Positions 9,650 to 17,695 of a stretch of 64,000 bases of DNA are shown here, one piece after another (position 1 is the stretch's first letter; each line of letters starts with the position of its first letter). Source of the DNA: Stentor roeselii (lineage: Eukaryota; Ciliophora; Heterotrichea; Heterotrichida; Stentoridae). The notes under the pieces are model-generated. The model saw only the letters and a list, made by a program, of their open reading frames with translations, was not told the DNA's origin and searched no databases. The DNA lies in assembly GCA_006503475.1 (NCBI GenBank), contig RSEH01000079.1:62001-126000 (forward strand), given 5' to 3'. The translations under genes and the position numbers were made by a program.

Positions 9650-11209
9650 ATGTCCGAAGCCAAGCAGTCTTTATTCTCTAAAGTCGAACTATTTTTCTCA
9701 GCAAGGAACCTAAAAAACAAAGACCTTCTCTCTAAAAGTGACCCATACCTCCTTATTCAACTAGAAGACTCAAACCAAAGTTACTTCGAAGTAGCAAGAA
9801 CAAGCAAGCGTAAAAACACTTTAAATCCAAACTGGCGTGAGACAATCACTTTAGACTTTTACTTCGAAATGCGTCAAAACATTTTATTCCAGGTCTACGA
9901 TGAAGACGAACAACACCCTGACTTCTTAGGCGAAGTTTACACGACTTTGGGGGACTTAGTAGCGAAAGGAGTGAGTATCTTGCCCTTGAACCTAGGAGGA
10001 CAGGTCGTAGTCCGCGTTGACGAATACTCAAACAGTCGAAATGCTTTTCTTATCACTTTGCATGGAGTGAAACTCGATAAAAAAGACACCTTCGGAAAAA
10101 GTGACCCTTATTTGATTATATATAAAAATCTTCCAGGCAATCAATGGGTCGAGGTCTATAAAACAGAAGTCATCAAGTCAAATCTTAACCCGGAATGGAA
10201 ATTCTTTGAAATCACTGAACAAGAACTTTGCAACTGTGATCGAGAAAAACCTATAAAAATTGAATGTTTTGACTGGGATAAAGTAGGAAAACATGACTTG
10301 ATAGGAGTTGTTGAAGTCACTATTGACCAACTTATCACCATTGAAAATAGATTTGAACTCATTTCGAAGAAAGGTAAAAAAGCAGGAATTATTTTAGTGA
10401 AAAATGTGCAAGAAAAAAAAATGATCACTTTTGTTGATTATATTCGAGCTGGCACTCAACTTTCATTTTCAGTTGCTATTGATTTCACTGGAAGTAACTT
10501 GGATATTAGAAATAGAAAATCTTTGCATTATTTGTCTAAAAGTAGGAGAAATCCTTATCAGAAGGCTATTTGGGAAGTTGGAAATATTCTGCAGGCTTAT
10601 AATAATCAAAAGGCTTTTGCTGTTTATGGATTTGGAGGAATTCCTGAAGGGGAAGAGAAAGTGAATCATTGCTTTGCTTTGAATGGTGATAAACAAGCGC
10701 CTCAAGTCTATGGAATTGAAGGTATTCTTGAAATTTATCAAAAGACTTTACTTGAAACTCGACTTTCTGGACCTACTTACTTTAAACCTGTCATTGAGGA
10801 GGTTAGACAATTTGCAAGAGGGTTCAGTTCTACTGAGGTTTATCATGTTCTGCTTATTTTAACGGATGGAGTCATTGATGATATGAGTCAAGTCACACAG
10901 ACTATCAAAAGTTCTATCATGGAACCTTTAAGTATTATCATTATTGGAATTGGAGATGAAGATTTCTCACAGATGGAAATTCTTGATATGGATAGGGTTA
11001 AAAGTAAGTCAGTTTTTTTCCCTGAACCTAGAGTGGATAATGTGCAGTTTGTTCCATTCAAGAAATTCGGAGGTGACCCTGTTAGACTAGCTGCTGAAGT
11101 CCTCAAAGAACTTCCTCAACAAGTCACAGAGTTCATGGAGGCTATAAATTACCATCCAGTGATTCCTGACCAACCAAAACTAAGAAAAATACAGATACCA
11201 GAAGACTAA
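9650..11209 (+). CDS. copine 3
   Basis: A 519-aa copine close to typical family length. C2A (about 10-115) keeps SKSDPYL and VYDEDEQHPD; C2B (about 125-255) keeps GKSDPYL and CFDWDKVGKHD; the vWA MIDAS is present as DFTGSN with SGPT and LTDG. It ends soon after the vWA domain with RKIQIPED and has no His-rich tail. It groups with copine 4 (shared KNPYQKAI-like and EPR motifs, same C-terminus) apart from copines 1 and 2, so the array consists of two pairs. Leader of about 165 nt, G-poor. Confidence 0.97.
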   Translation: MSEAKQSLFSKVELFFSARNLKNKDLLSKSDPYLLIQLEDSNQSYFEVARTSKRKNTLNPNWRETITLDFYFEMRQNILFQVYDEDEQHPDFLGEVYTTLGDLVAKGVSILPLNLGGQVVVRVDEYSNSRNAFLITLHGVKLDKKDTFGKSDPYLIIYKNLPGNQWVEVYKTEVIKSNLNPEWKFFEITEQELCNCDREKPIKIECFDWDKVGKHDLIGVVEVTIDQLITIENRFELISKKGKKAGIILVKNVQEKKMITFVDYIRAGTQLSFSVAIDFTGSNLDIRNRKSLHYLSKSRRNPYQKAIWEVGNILQAYNNQKAFAVYGFGGIPEGEEKVNHCFALNGDKQAPQVYGIEGILEIYQKTLLETRLSGPTYFKPVIEEVRQFARGFSSTEVYHVLLILTDGVIDDMSQVTQTIKSSIMEPLSIIIIGIGDEDFSQMEILDMDRVKSKSVFFPEPRVDNVQFVPFKKFGGDPVRLAAEVLKELPQQVTEFMEAINYHPVIPDQPKLRKIQIPED

Positions 11210-11306
11210 TACATCTAAAATAATGATCAAATTTCATTAATTCTAATAACCCAACTAAAATTCTTCAAAATAGCCAATTTGAACTAAACAAAAAATATAT
11301 CTTTTA

Positions 11307-12860
11307 ATGGAAAATCCTGAATCCCAGTTCACTAAAATTGAGTTGTTTTTTTCAGCCAGAAACCTGAAAAATAGAGAAATTCTATGTAAAAATCATGTCT
11401 TTTGCATCATATTACTTCAAGACCCAGATCAACACTACTTCGAAGTTGCCAGGACAGGTATTCGAAAAAATACATTGAATCCTAATTGGAAAGAGTCTGT
11501 TGTATTAGATTTTTACTTTGAAAAATACCAAAAAATTGCTTTCGAAGTTTATGCTCAAGGAAAAAAGGATTTTTACAATTTAGGAGATGTTTCAACGACT
11601 CTTGGTGATCTTGCTGGTCAAGGGGTTAACATCTTGAAACTTGATCCTGGAGGTCAGCTTATTGTACGGGTTGATCAGTATGCAAGTAGCAGAAATGTGT
11701 ATATGATTGAATTGCATGGAATCAAACTTGATAAAAAAGATACATTTGGTAAAAGTGATCCTTATCTAATTATTTCTAAAAGATTACCAGGGTATCAATG
11801 GTTAGAAATCCACAAAACTGAAGTAAAAAAAAAAACACTGAACCCAGAATGGATGCCATTTGAAAAAACCGAGCAAGAACTCTGCAATTGCGATCCAGAA
11901 AAGCCAATCCGTATAGAATGTTACGACTGGAATCGTATTGGTAAGCACGACTTTATCGGTTCAGTCGAAGTAACCCTCGACCAGCTCATCACAATCGAAA
12001 ACCGTTTCGATCTAACATCAAAAAAAGGTAAATCTGGAAAACTCTTAGTAAAAACCGTAGAACATCTGAAAACATTCACTTTCCTCGACTACATCCGAGC
12101 AGGTCTCCAACTTTCCTTCACAGTAGCAATCGACTTTACCGGAAGTAACCTAGACATAAAAAACCATGAATCTTTGCATTACTTATCCAAATCCAAAAAA
12201 AATCCTTATCAAAAAGCCATCTCGAGAATAGGAAATGTTCTTCAATCTTACAACATTCAAAAGACTTTTCCTGTTTTCGGCTTCGGAGGCATTCCAAAGT
12301 CAGAAAAAAAAGTAAGTCATTGTTTCGCTTTAAACAACGACGAGTCAAGTCCTTCAGTCAAGGGAATCAAAGGAATTCTTGAGGTTTACCAAGAAAGCCT
12401 TCTTCGTACACGACTTTCAGGCCCTACTCATTTCGCACCTGTGATTGAGAAAGTTCGAAAAATGGCAGAAAATTCGAATCCTCATGAATTTTATCATGTT
12501 TTGCTTATTTTGACTGATGGTGTCATTGATGATATGGATGAAACAACTTCTGTGATTAGAAATTCTATTAGGTATCCTTTGAGTATCATTATTGTGGGAA
12601 TTGGAGAAGAGGACTTTAAACTTATGGAAATTTTGGATATGGATAGGGAAAGGAGTAAGTCTTGGTTTCACCCTGAACCTAGAAGGGATATTGTGCAGTT
12701 TGTACCGTTTAAAAAGTTTGAATGGAGTACTGATGGATTTTGTTCGGAGGTTTTAAAGGAAATTCCTGCGCAAATTACAGAGTTCATGCAACTTATTGAT
12801 TATCGGCCTTGTGTACCTGAACAGCAGAAGATTAGGAAGATTGAAATACCGGAGGATTAA
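11307..12860 (+). CDS. copine 4, C2A lacks Ca2+ ligands
   Basis: A 517-aa copine. C2B (about 125-255) keeps GKSDPYL, although its second loop reads CYDWNRIGKHD with one Asp replaced by Asn; the vWA MIDAS (DFTGSN, SGPT, LTDG) is intact. In C2A the sequence equivalent to SKSDPY reads CKNHVF, and the second acidic loop reads VYAQGKKDFYN, so the Ca2+-binding aspartates are lost. C2A may still bind lipid or protein without Ca2+. Near the end of vWA, EWSTDGFCSE replaces the GGDPVRLAAE seen in copine 3. Only 97 nt separate it from copine 3. Confidence 0.96.
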   Translation: MENPESQFTKIELFFSARNLKNREILCKNHVFCIILLQDPDQHYFEVARTGIRKNTLNPNWKESVVLDFYFEKYQKIAFEVYAQGKKDFYNLGDVSTTLGDLAGQGVNILKLDPGGQLIVRVDQYASSRNVYMIELHGIKLDKKDTFGKSDPYLIISKRLPGYQWLEIHKTEVKKKTLNPEWMPFEKTEQELCNCDPEKPIRIECYDWNRIGKHDFIGSVEVTLDQLITIENRFDLTSKKGKSGKLLVKTVEHLKTFTFLDYIRAGLQLSFTVAIDFTGSNLDIKNHESLHYLSKSKKNPYQKAISRIGNVLQSYNIQKTFPVFGFGGIPKSEKKVSHCFALNNDESSPSVKGIKGILEVYQESLLRTRLSGPTHFAPVIEKVRKMAENSNPHEFYHVLLILTDGVIDDMDETTSVIRNSIRYPLSIIIVGIGEEDFKLMEILDMDRERSKSWFHPEPRRDIVQFVPFKKFEWSTDGFCSEVLKEIPAQITEFMQLIDYRPCVPEQQKIRKIEIPED

Positions 12861-13193
12861 TGGGGTTTTGTGGGGGAATTGGTGGAGAATTTTAGGGTTA
12901 TTAGTTTTTTATTTGATGGATTGGATTTGGATTGGTTGGGAGGGGATCAAGCTTATTCATTAGAGTGATCTCTTCAATAGTTTCTACTCAGGGATGCTCT
13001 TTAATGAATAAAGTGTTACAAGAATACAGCTATAACGAAATCCTATCTTTAAATTATAGTTTAAGAATGATAAGAAAAGTAATCGCTCAAGCAGATTCAT
13101 TTTCTAATACTAAAAAAACCACTTCAAAAAAACCCATCCAACCTAAATCCCAATTCCCAGCAATAATCCCCTATTCCCTTAATAATACGCTAA
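12861..13193. other. intergenic: G/T-rich 3' flank then G-poor leader
   Basis: The first 90 nt after the copine 4 stop are G/T-rich with several G runs and almost no C; the last 90 nt before the next ATG are almost free of G. This is the strand-skew switch seen elsewhere between tandem genes. An open frame here starts only from TTG and is not accepted as a gene. Confidence 0.5.
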
Positions 13194-13895
13194 ATGGACA
13201 AAATCATCAACAACCCAAATGCAATCAACTTAGACGTATAAACCATTTAGGAACTCTTCGAAGACCTAAATCCCGAATCACTAGGTCTAGACAGTGACAT
13301 CAGCAGTTTCACAAACAGCTGTTCATTATCAACAGACCAGCCCCTCGAAAACATGGTCTACAAGTCAAGCAACAGCATGATTTTATTCGACATCGACCAA
13401 ACCCCATGCGAAGTCCCAAAGAAAAAGCGAGGACGAAAGCCTTTACGTCCAAATGACCCTATTCGTACAAAGACTGAAGAAAAAGACAAATTTTGGCTAA
13501 GAGCTTTTCGATCCTACGTCAGGAAATTCGTGGACTCACATTGGAAAGACCTTTGTGAAGAAGAAAGACTTTTTTGGAAGTTTTATTTTAGTGCTAATGG
13601 AAAACCTGGGAAAAAGAAAAGATTTTTATCGTATGGAAAGGTTTATAAAAGCTTTTTGTTTGAAAGCACGTTTTTTAAGAAGAGGTTTAAATATTGGTTC
13701 TCGAGTGAAGGGGATACGGTTCTTGAGAGGAAGTATAAACCTGGAACTGATGAGTACTTTGTTTATTATAACTACTGTCAGACTGAACTTTTCTGTTATA
13801 ATGAAGAAAAAATAGCTTCTTCTTTGTCGCAACCTTGTCCTGATGTTGAAATGCAGGGTTATGATGAGTTGCTTCATGAGGACTTTGATCTTTAA
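13194..13895 (+). CDS. AT-hook protein (one 15-nt intron)
   Basis: ATG at 13194 encodes 14 codons, then a 15-nt intron, then 214 codons, for a 228-aa product. The join is in phase 0 and gives ...NAINLD-ELFEDLNPES..., extending the open frame upstream of an internal ATG at 13353. The KKKRGRKPLRP segment at about residue 71-81 is a canonical AT-hook that binds the minor groove of AT-rich DNA. It is followed by a basic, aromatic-rich region (FWLRAFRSYVRKF, LFWKFYFSANGKPGKKKRF) of unknown fold. The N- and C-termini are acidic. Probably nuclear. The 3' end lies 6 nt from the convergent transporter gene. I do not recognise a named orthologue. Confidence 0.85.
13236..13250 (+). other. 15-nt intron in the AT-hook gene
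   Basis: GTATAAACCATTTAG, phase 0. If retained it would read through two in-frame stops (TAA, TAG). Removing it joins an ATG-initiated exon to the AT-hook frame. Confidence 0.88.
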
Positions 13896-13901
13896 TACTA
13901 C

Positions 13902-15047
13902 TTAATTAACTGTTGACTCACTTTTTATGTGGTAGAAAGACTCGTTTTCGTTGTTTTTCAAAGTTTCTTCAATTTTTTCTTCTCGTTGCTTTTGCTCACG
14001 CTTTTCATCTACGGAGGCTTTTAGACCTAGAATTGGGATCACTAGGACTTCATTGTAAATCATTGTACCGATTGCGAGGATTACAAAGCCGATTAGTTGG
14101 GGCCAGAGGAAAACTTCCCAGCCGATTAGCATGCTGCATATCCAGACTAAAATAGTTTTCGCTGTATTCAAAGTCGACCTAGCAAGAGCACTTGAATGTT
14201 TAGTCGTTGAAATTCCTGACCAGTTAAACAAAGCAATGATGAACATAGTAGAAGTCCAACAAATTGCAATCACAAAGTTACTTCCAATCTGTTCAAAAGC
14301 CAGAAGACTATCTTCAACTCTTCCTGCAATGCAAAAATTCAAATCACAAGGAATGAAATAAAAAGCAGGAAGTAAAATAGCAAAGTACATGATTCCAAAT
14401 ATACCTTCGAGCCCAACAGCATAAAGAGGGTCTATTTTAATTTTCTTGAAGAACAGCTCCTCAATCACGAACATTCCTGCACTGAAGAACTGTGCGATAA
14501 TTACCAACGCTGCTCCAAGAATTGGGTTTGATGCTGACGAGGCCTGAAAAAGGATGCTAATTGTTCCTACAATGATGACTCCAACAGTTGCAAGAGTACA
14601 TCCAACTATTTGATGACGATAAAGTTTTCTCTTAAGAAAAACAACTGAGCAAAACGCTACAACAACAATCAGAAACCCTTTCATCATCTGGTACACTGAA
14701 GGTGCGATGAATATCAACCCGAGGTAAGAAAGAGAAGATGAAATCAGGTCTAAAATAGTTGGAAACATGTAAACAAACCTGCCCATCTTGCTGATCACCT
14801 GATCTGAACGCGTGATGACTGTTCCTACGTCGAAGGAGCTACTTATAGACGGATCGAATTTGACATAAATTTGATAAGCGACAAGGCAAAAAGCTTCTCC
14901 AATAAACATGCTAAAGGCTTGGAAGTAAGGATGATGAAAATGGTAACCGTGAGACTTCTCTTCATTCAAAAACTTTGATGTTATTGTGCTTAAAGTACCT
15001 GTGCAAAGCATTGTTGCCATAATGCAGTAAAGGTAAATAGCTCGCAT
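13902..15047 (-). CDS. SLC35F6-like transporter of the drug/metabolite superfamily
   Basis: A 381-aa protein with about ten membrane segments. The order and motifs match SLC35F6 (C2orf18/ANT2BP): a first helix ending in TGTLSTITSKF, then FHHPYFQAFSMFIGEAFCLV (human FQHPFLQAVGMFLGEFSCL), YQMMKGFLIVVVAFCSVVFL, GCTLATVGVIIVG, FVIEELFFKK (human MVLEEKFVYK), AVGLEGIFGI, FNWSGISTTKHSSALAR and GWEVFLWPQLIGFVIL. Human SLC35F6 has been placed at lysosomes and mitochondria; the substrate is not established. The charged C-terminal tail (about 345-381) is cytosolic by analogy. Convergent with the AT-hook gene, followed on the same strand by the PX gene. Confidence 0.93.
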   Translation of the reverse strand: MRAIYLYCIMATMLCTGTLSTITSKFLNEEKSHGYHFHHPYFQAFSMFIGEAFCLVAYQIYVKFDPSISSSFDVGTVITRSDQVISKMGRFVYMFPTILDLISSSLSYLGLIFIAPSVYQMMKGFLIVVVAFCSVVFLKRKLYRHQIVGCTLATVGVIIVGTISILFQASSASNPILGAALVIIAQFFSAGMFVIEELFFKKIKIDPLYAVGLEGIFGIMYFAILLPAFYFIPCDLNFCIAGRVEDSLLAFEQIGSNFVIAICWTSTMFIIALFNWSGISTTKHSSALARSTLNTAKTILVWICSMLIGWEVFLWPQLIGFVILAIGTMIYNEVLVIPILGLKASVDEKREQKQREEKIEETLKNNENESFYHIKSESTVN

Positions 15048-15101
15048 GTTTATATAAATCTTAAAGAAACCAAAAGCCTACTGAATCCACTTAATAATTA
15101 T

Positions 15102-15746
15102 TCATGGATCTATAATATCAAAGCATTTCTGGAAAGCACTTGAAATCCAAGTGGTACCAGTAACTCTACCTTCAATCCCTTCATCATCCCTATCTCCCTC
15201 ACAATAAACTTCTCCAATCTTCAAATCTTTACACTTTTCCAAAATTCCATTTTTCACTTCTCCAATTTCACTTTCAGTCCAACTTCCAGGATGACAAGAC
15301 AAATCAATCATTTTTTCACATCTTTCATGCGAAGTTTCCCAACAAAAGTCCCGAATACATCCCTTGCAAAGTCCTTGATTCTCATTCTTGGTACTTTTCT
15401 CATAAGTCTCTTTTTTCACATCAATTTTCACTGGATCCGGAAGAGAAAAACAAGGCGAAGCAAGAAGGACTTTCGAAAGTCTCAAATCTGAAAAAGCTGA
15501 AGAAAAAAAGACTTCCAAGTCATTTTTTCTTCTTTGCAAAAACTTGATGTTCTTATTTCCAAAGAACTTTTTTGGGGGGAAGCGCAGACTGCTTTGTTTT
15601 AAAAGTTCGAAAGAATTGCGAAGGACTGAATAACGACGAGTGAATTCGTAGGTGTGTCCTGAGTGGACATCTGTTAAAGTGATTAAGTATTCTATGTGGT
15701 CGCTTTTGTTAATCAAATCGGTGAATTTGACTTTGTATTGAGACAT
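15102..15746 (-). CDS. PX-domain protein
   Basis: A 214-aa protein. Residues 1 to about 105 form a PX domain: a tripartite beta-sheet start, a TRRYSVLRNSFELL segment with the phosphoinositide-binding RRYS motif, a PPKKFFGN proline loop and a final helix with RRKNDLEVFF. PX domains bind PI3P or related lipids on endosomal membranes. The C-terminal half (about 110-214) is Cys-containing and unrecognised (CKGCIRDFCWETSHERC). No SNX BAR region is present, so this is a short stand-alone PX protein. Divergent from the Golgi SNARE gene. Confidence 0.85.
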   Translation of the reverse strand: MSQYKVKFTDLINKSDHIEYLITLTDVHSGHTYEFTRRYSVLRNSFELLKQSSLRFPPKKFFGNKNIKFLQRRKNDLEVFFSSAFSDLRLSKVLLASPCFSLPDPVKIDVKKETYEKSTKNENQGLCKGCIRDFCWETSHERCEKMIDLSCHPGSWTESEIGEVKNGILEKCKDLKIGEVYCEGDRDDEGIEGRVTGTTWISSAFQKCFDIIDP

Positions 15747-16185
15747 TATTTATAATTACGTCACATATCTTGTTGAATGGATTGATAAAAATCTGCAAGA
15801 AAAAAAATTGATTTTTTTGGAATTTTCTATGGAAGAGTCTGTCGGGACTTGTGTTTAGAGAAAATCTTTGGGGATGGAGTAGTTAAGGAAATTTTAGTTT
15901 CGTCAGAAGGAGTTTCGATTATCATTAAAATATAGAATATTAATAATTTTAGAATTTTAAAACTTTTAGGTTTTAGAGTGAATCAAGGTTTAGGGATGGA
16001 TGAGTCGCTAGGGTCTTGAAACGATTAAAAATTCATAAAAAACAAGGCCTTAACTTTTCAAATCACTTAAAAACTCTCCTTGCTTCAATTCCATTATATT
16101 TATCCCCAAAATCAAAATTTTCACCAAAAACTTCAGAAATTTTTCGACTTTAATAAAACTAATTTTCCATCTTCAAGTAATAATC
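15747..16185. promoter_or_regulatory. divergent promoter with skew switch (PX / GOSR1)
   Basis: The left half is G-rich and C-poor on the plus strand; from about 16045 it changes to C-rich and nearly G-free up to the SNARE ATG. Read from each gene, both leaders are therefore G-depleted on the coding strand. A TTACGTCA stretch near 15755 resembles a CRE palindrome but may be chance. No coding frame. Confidence 0.55.
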
Positions 16186-16824
16186 ATGGGAGTCTTCGAC
16201 GAGTTAAGAAGCCAATCCAAAGAAATCGAAAAAGAACTTGACAGAAACCTCGAAGTCCTTTTCCAGCTAAACCAAAAAATCCACCCAGAAACTTTGGAAG
16301 TAACAAGCGAGAAAAACCCAGAAATTTCAATAATTTCAAGAATTTCCTCTCTTCTCACCCAGCTAAAAGAAATCCATCAAATAATGCAAAAAACTTCCTC
16401 AAGTCCTTTAGAAAAATCCTCATCATCCTTAGTTCAACAACTTCACATATCAAGTCTAAAAAGACTAAAAGACCTTCAAAATTCTATTCAAGACAAAAGG
16501 TGGCAACAACAACTTCTAGGAAACCAAATCAATTCAACAGACTTCTCAAAAACTGAAATTTTGCTAAAAGAAGAGAAATTTTTAGATGAAAGTATGGAAA
16601 TCGGCAGAAGTATTTTAGAAACTGCGAAAGAAGCGCGAGTTTCACTCGCGTATCAAAGTCAAAGACTTACCTCGACACAAGAAAAAATTACAAGATTCGC
16701 TCAGATGGTTCCAGGGATAAACTTTTTGATGAAAAGAATTTCGGCACGTCAACAGTTCAACGCTTTAGTCTTGGGAATAGCGATTGCGATATGTCTTTGC
16801 ATAGTGGCTTATAAGATCCTCTAG
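16186..16824 (+). CDS. Golgi Qb-SNARE, GS28/GOSR1-like
   Basis: A 212-aa SNARE. An N-terminal helical region (about 1-100) precedes a Qb-type SNARE helix at about 125-190, then KITRFAQMVPGINFLMKRISARQQFNALVLG, matching the GOSR1 segment FPAVNSLIQRINLRKRRDSLILG, and one C-terminal membrane anchor at about 193-211 (LGIAIAICLCIVAYKIL). GOSR1 works in ER-Golgi and intra-Golgi fusion with syntaxin 5, Ykt6 and Bet1 or GS15. No N-terminal signal is present, as expected for a tail-anchored SNARE. The stop lies 9 nt from the convergent pseudokinase. Confidence 0.9.
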   Translation: MGVFDELRSQSKEIEKELDRNLEVLFQLNQKIHPETLEVTSEKNPEISIISRISSLLTQLKEIHQIMQKTSSSPLEKSSSSLVQQLHISSLKRLKDLQNSIQDKRWQQQLLGNQINSTDFSKTEILLKEEKFLDESMEIGRSILETAKEARVSLAYQSQRLTSTQEKITRFAQMVPGINFLMKRISARQQFNALVLGIAIAICLCIVAYKIL

Positions 16825-16833
16825 TTTTAATGT

Positions 16834-17676
16834 TTAATAATCAAAGTCTTTCACCCAATTTAATCGAGACGCTTCTTGAAGAGTGAAACGTTTTTCAGGG
16901 TCTTTTTCGAGCAACTTTTGAAGAAACTCTGAAGCTTCATCGCTTAGAAGGTCTTTGAAGTCGTTTGGGATATCTTGTTGATTGATAAGAAGGTAAAATG
17001 AAACCATTCCTAAACTCCATGATGAGGACTTGATTCCACTTTTACCCATTTTTAACTCTGGACTCACGAAAGGAGACTTTTCTTCAGTTTCGCTGAAATG
17101 GGTGCGAAAAATGTTTAGCTTTATTTGGAAGTTGGTCAGGTTCGTGAATAGAATGTTTTCGGGGTGGAATGTGATTACTTGAATACCTCCTGATTCAGCA
17201 TCGATTAGGGCTTTTAAGAGCTGGATTATTATGATTCGTGCTTTTTCCTCTGGAAGGGGACAGGAATCTAGGATCTCGCAGATGTTGCCTTGGTGGAGAT
17301 ACTCTGAGACTATGTAGTAACTGTCTTTGCTTTCGAATATCTGGTAAAACTTAACCAACCGAGGCGATTTTAAATTCTTAAGTTTCACAAAATTATTCTG
17401 TAACGTATTAGTCGCAATGATATGCATAGGCAAAGCCAACTTAGAAATAATCTTAACAGCTCTCTGCTTATTACAAATAATTTTACTGCAAACACTGACC
17501 TGGCTAACAGGGCCAACTCCAACAACCTGAGAATGAAGATGATAAAAATTATAAAAAGACTCAGCAGGTTCCACACAAATAGGTGACCCTTGATCAAGTT
17601 TATAAGAAAGTGCAATCCTTAATTTTTCAGGATTAGGCAAAGTGATGATTCCTTGTCCAGCACAAATAGTTCCCAT
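16834..17676 (-). CDS. protein pseudokinase with N-terminal acylation motif
   Basis: A 280-aa kinase-fold protein. MGTICAGQ fits an N-myristoylation site (Gly2) with an adjacent palmitoylatable Cys5, as in CDPKs. The glycine loop (VVGVGPVSQV, 51-60), Lys75 in RAVKII, the SPE of the activation segment (about 205-207) and the C-lobe WSLGMVSFYLL and DPEKRFT motifs are visible. The catalytic HRDxKPxN reads VITFHPEN (167-174), so the catalytic Asp is Thr169 and the loop Lys is His171. DFG reads IFR (189-191). It should be catalytically dead and may act as a membrane-attached scaffold. It lies 20 nt downstream of the TRP-like channel gene on the same strand. Confidence 0.88.
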   Translation of the reverse strand: MGTICAGQGIITLPNPEKLRIALSYKLDQGSPICVEPAESFYNFYHLHSQVVGVGPVSQVSVCSKIICNKQRAVKIISKLALPMHIIATNTLQNNFVKLKNLKSPRLVKFYQIFESKDSYYIVSEYLHQGNICEILDSCPLPEEKARIIIIQLLKALIDAESGGIQVITFHPENILFTNLTNFQIKLNIFRTHFSETEEKSPFVSPELKMGKSGIKSSSWSLGMVSFYLLINQQDIPNDFKDLLSDEASEFLQKLLEKDPEKRFTLQEASRLNWVKDFDY

Positions 17677-17695
17677 TTATAACCTAAAATCTTAA

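Noticed and set aside
12932-13297. 121-codon open frame on the plus strand
   Set aside because: It starts at TTG, overlaps the leader and first exon of the AT-hook gene in another frame, and matches no fold. The intron-containing gene explains the DNA better.
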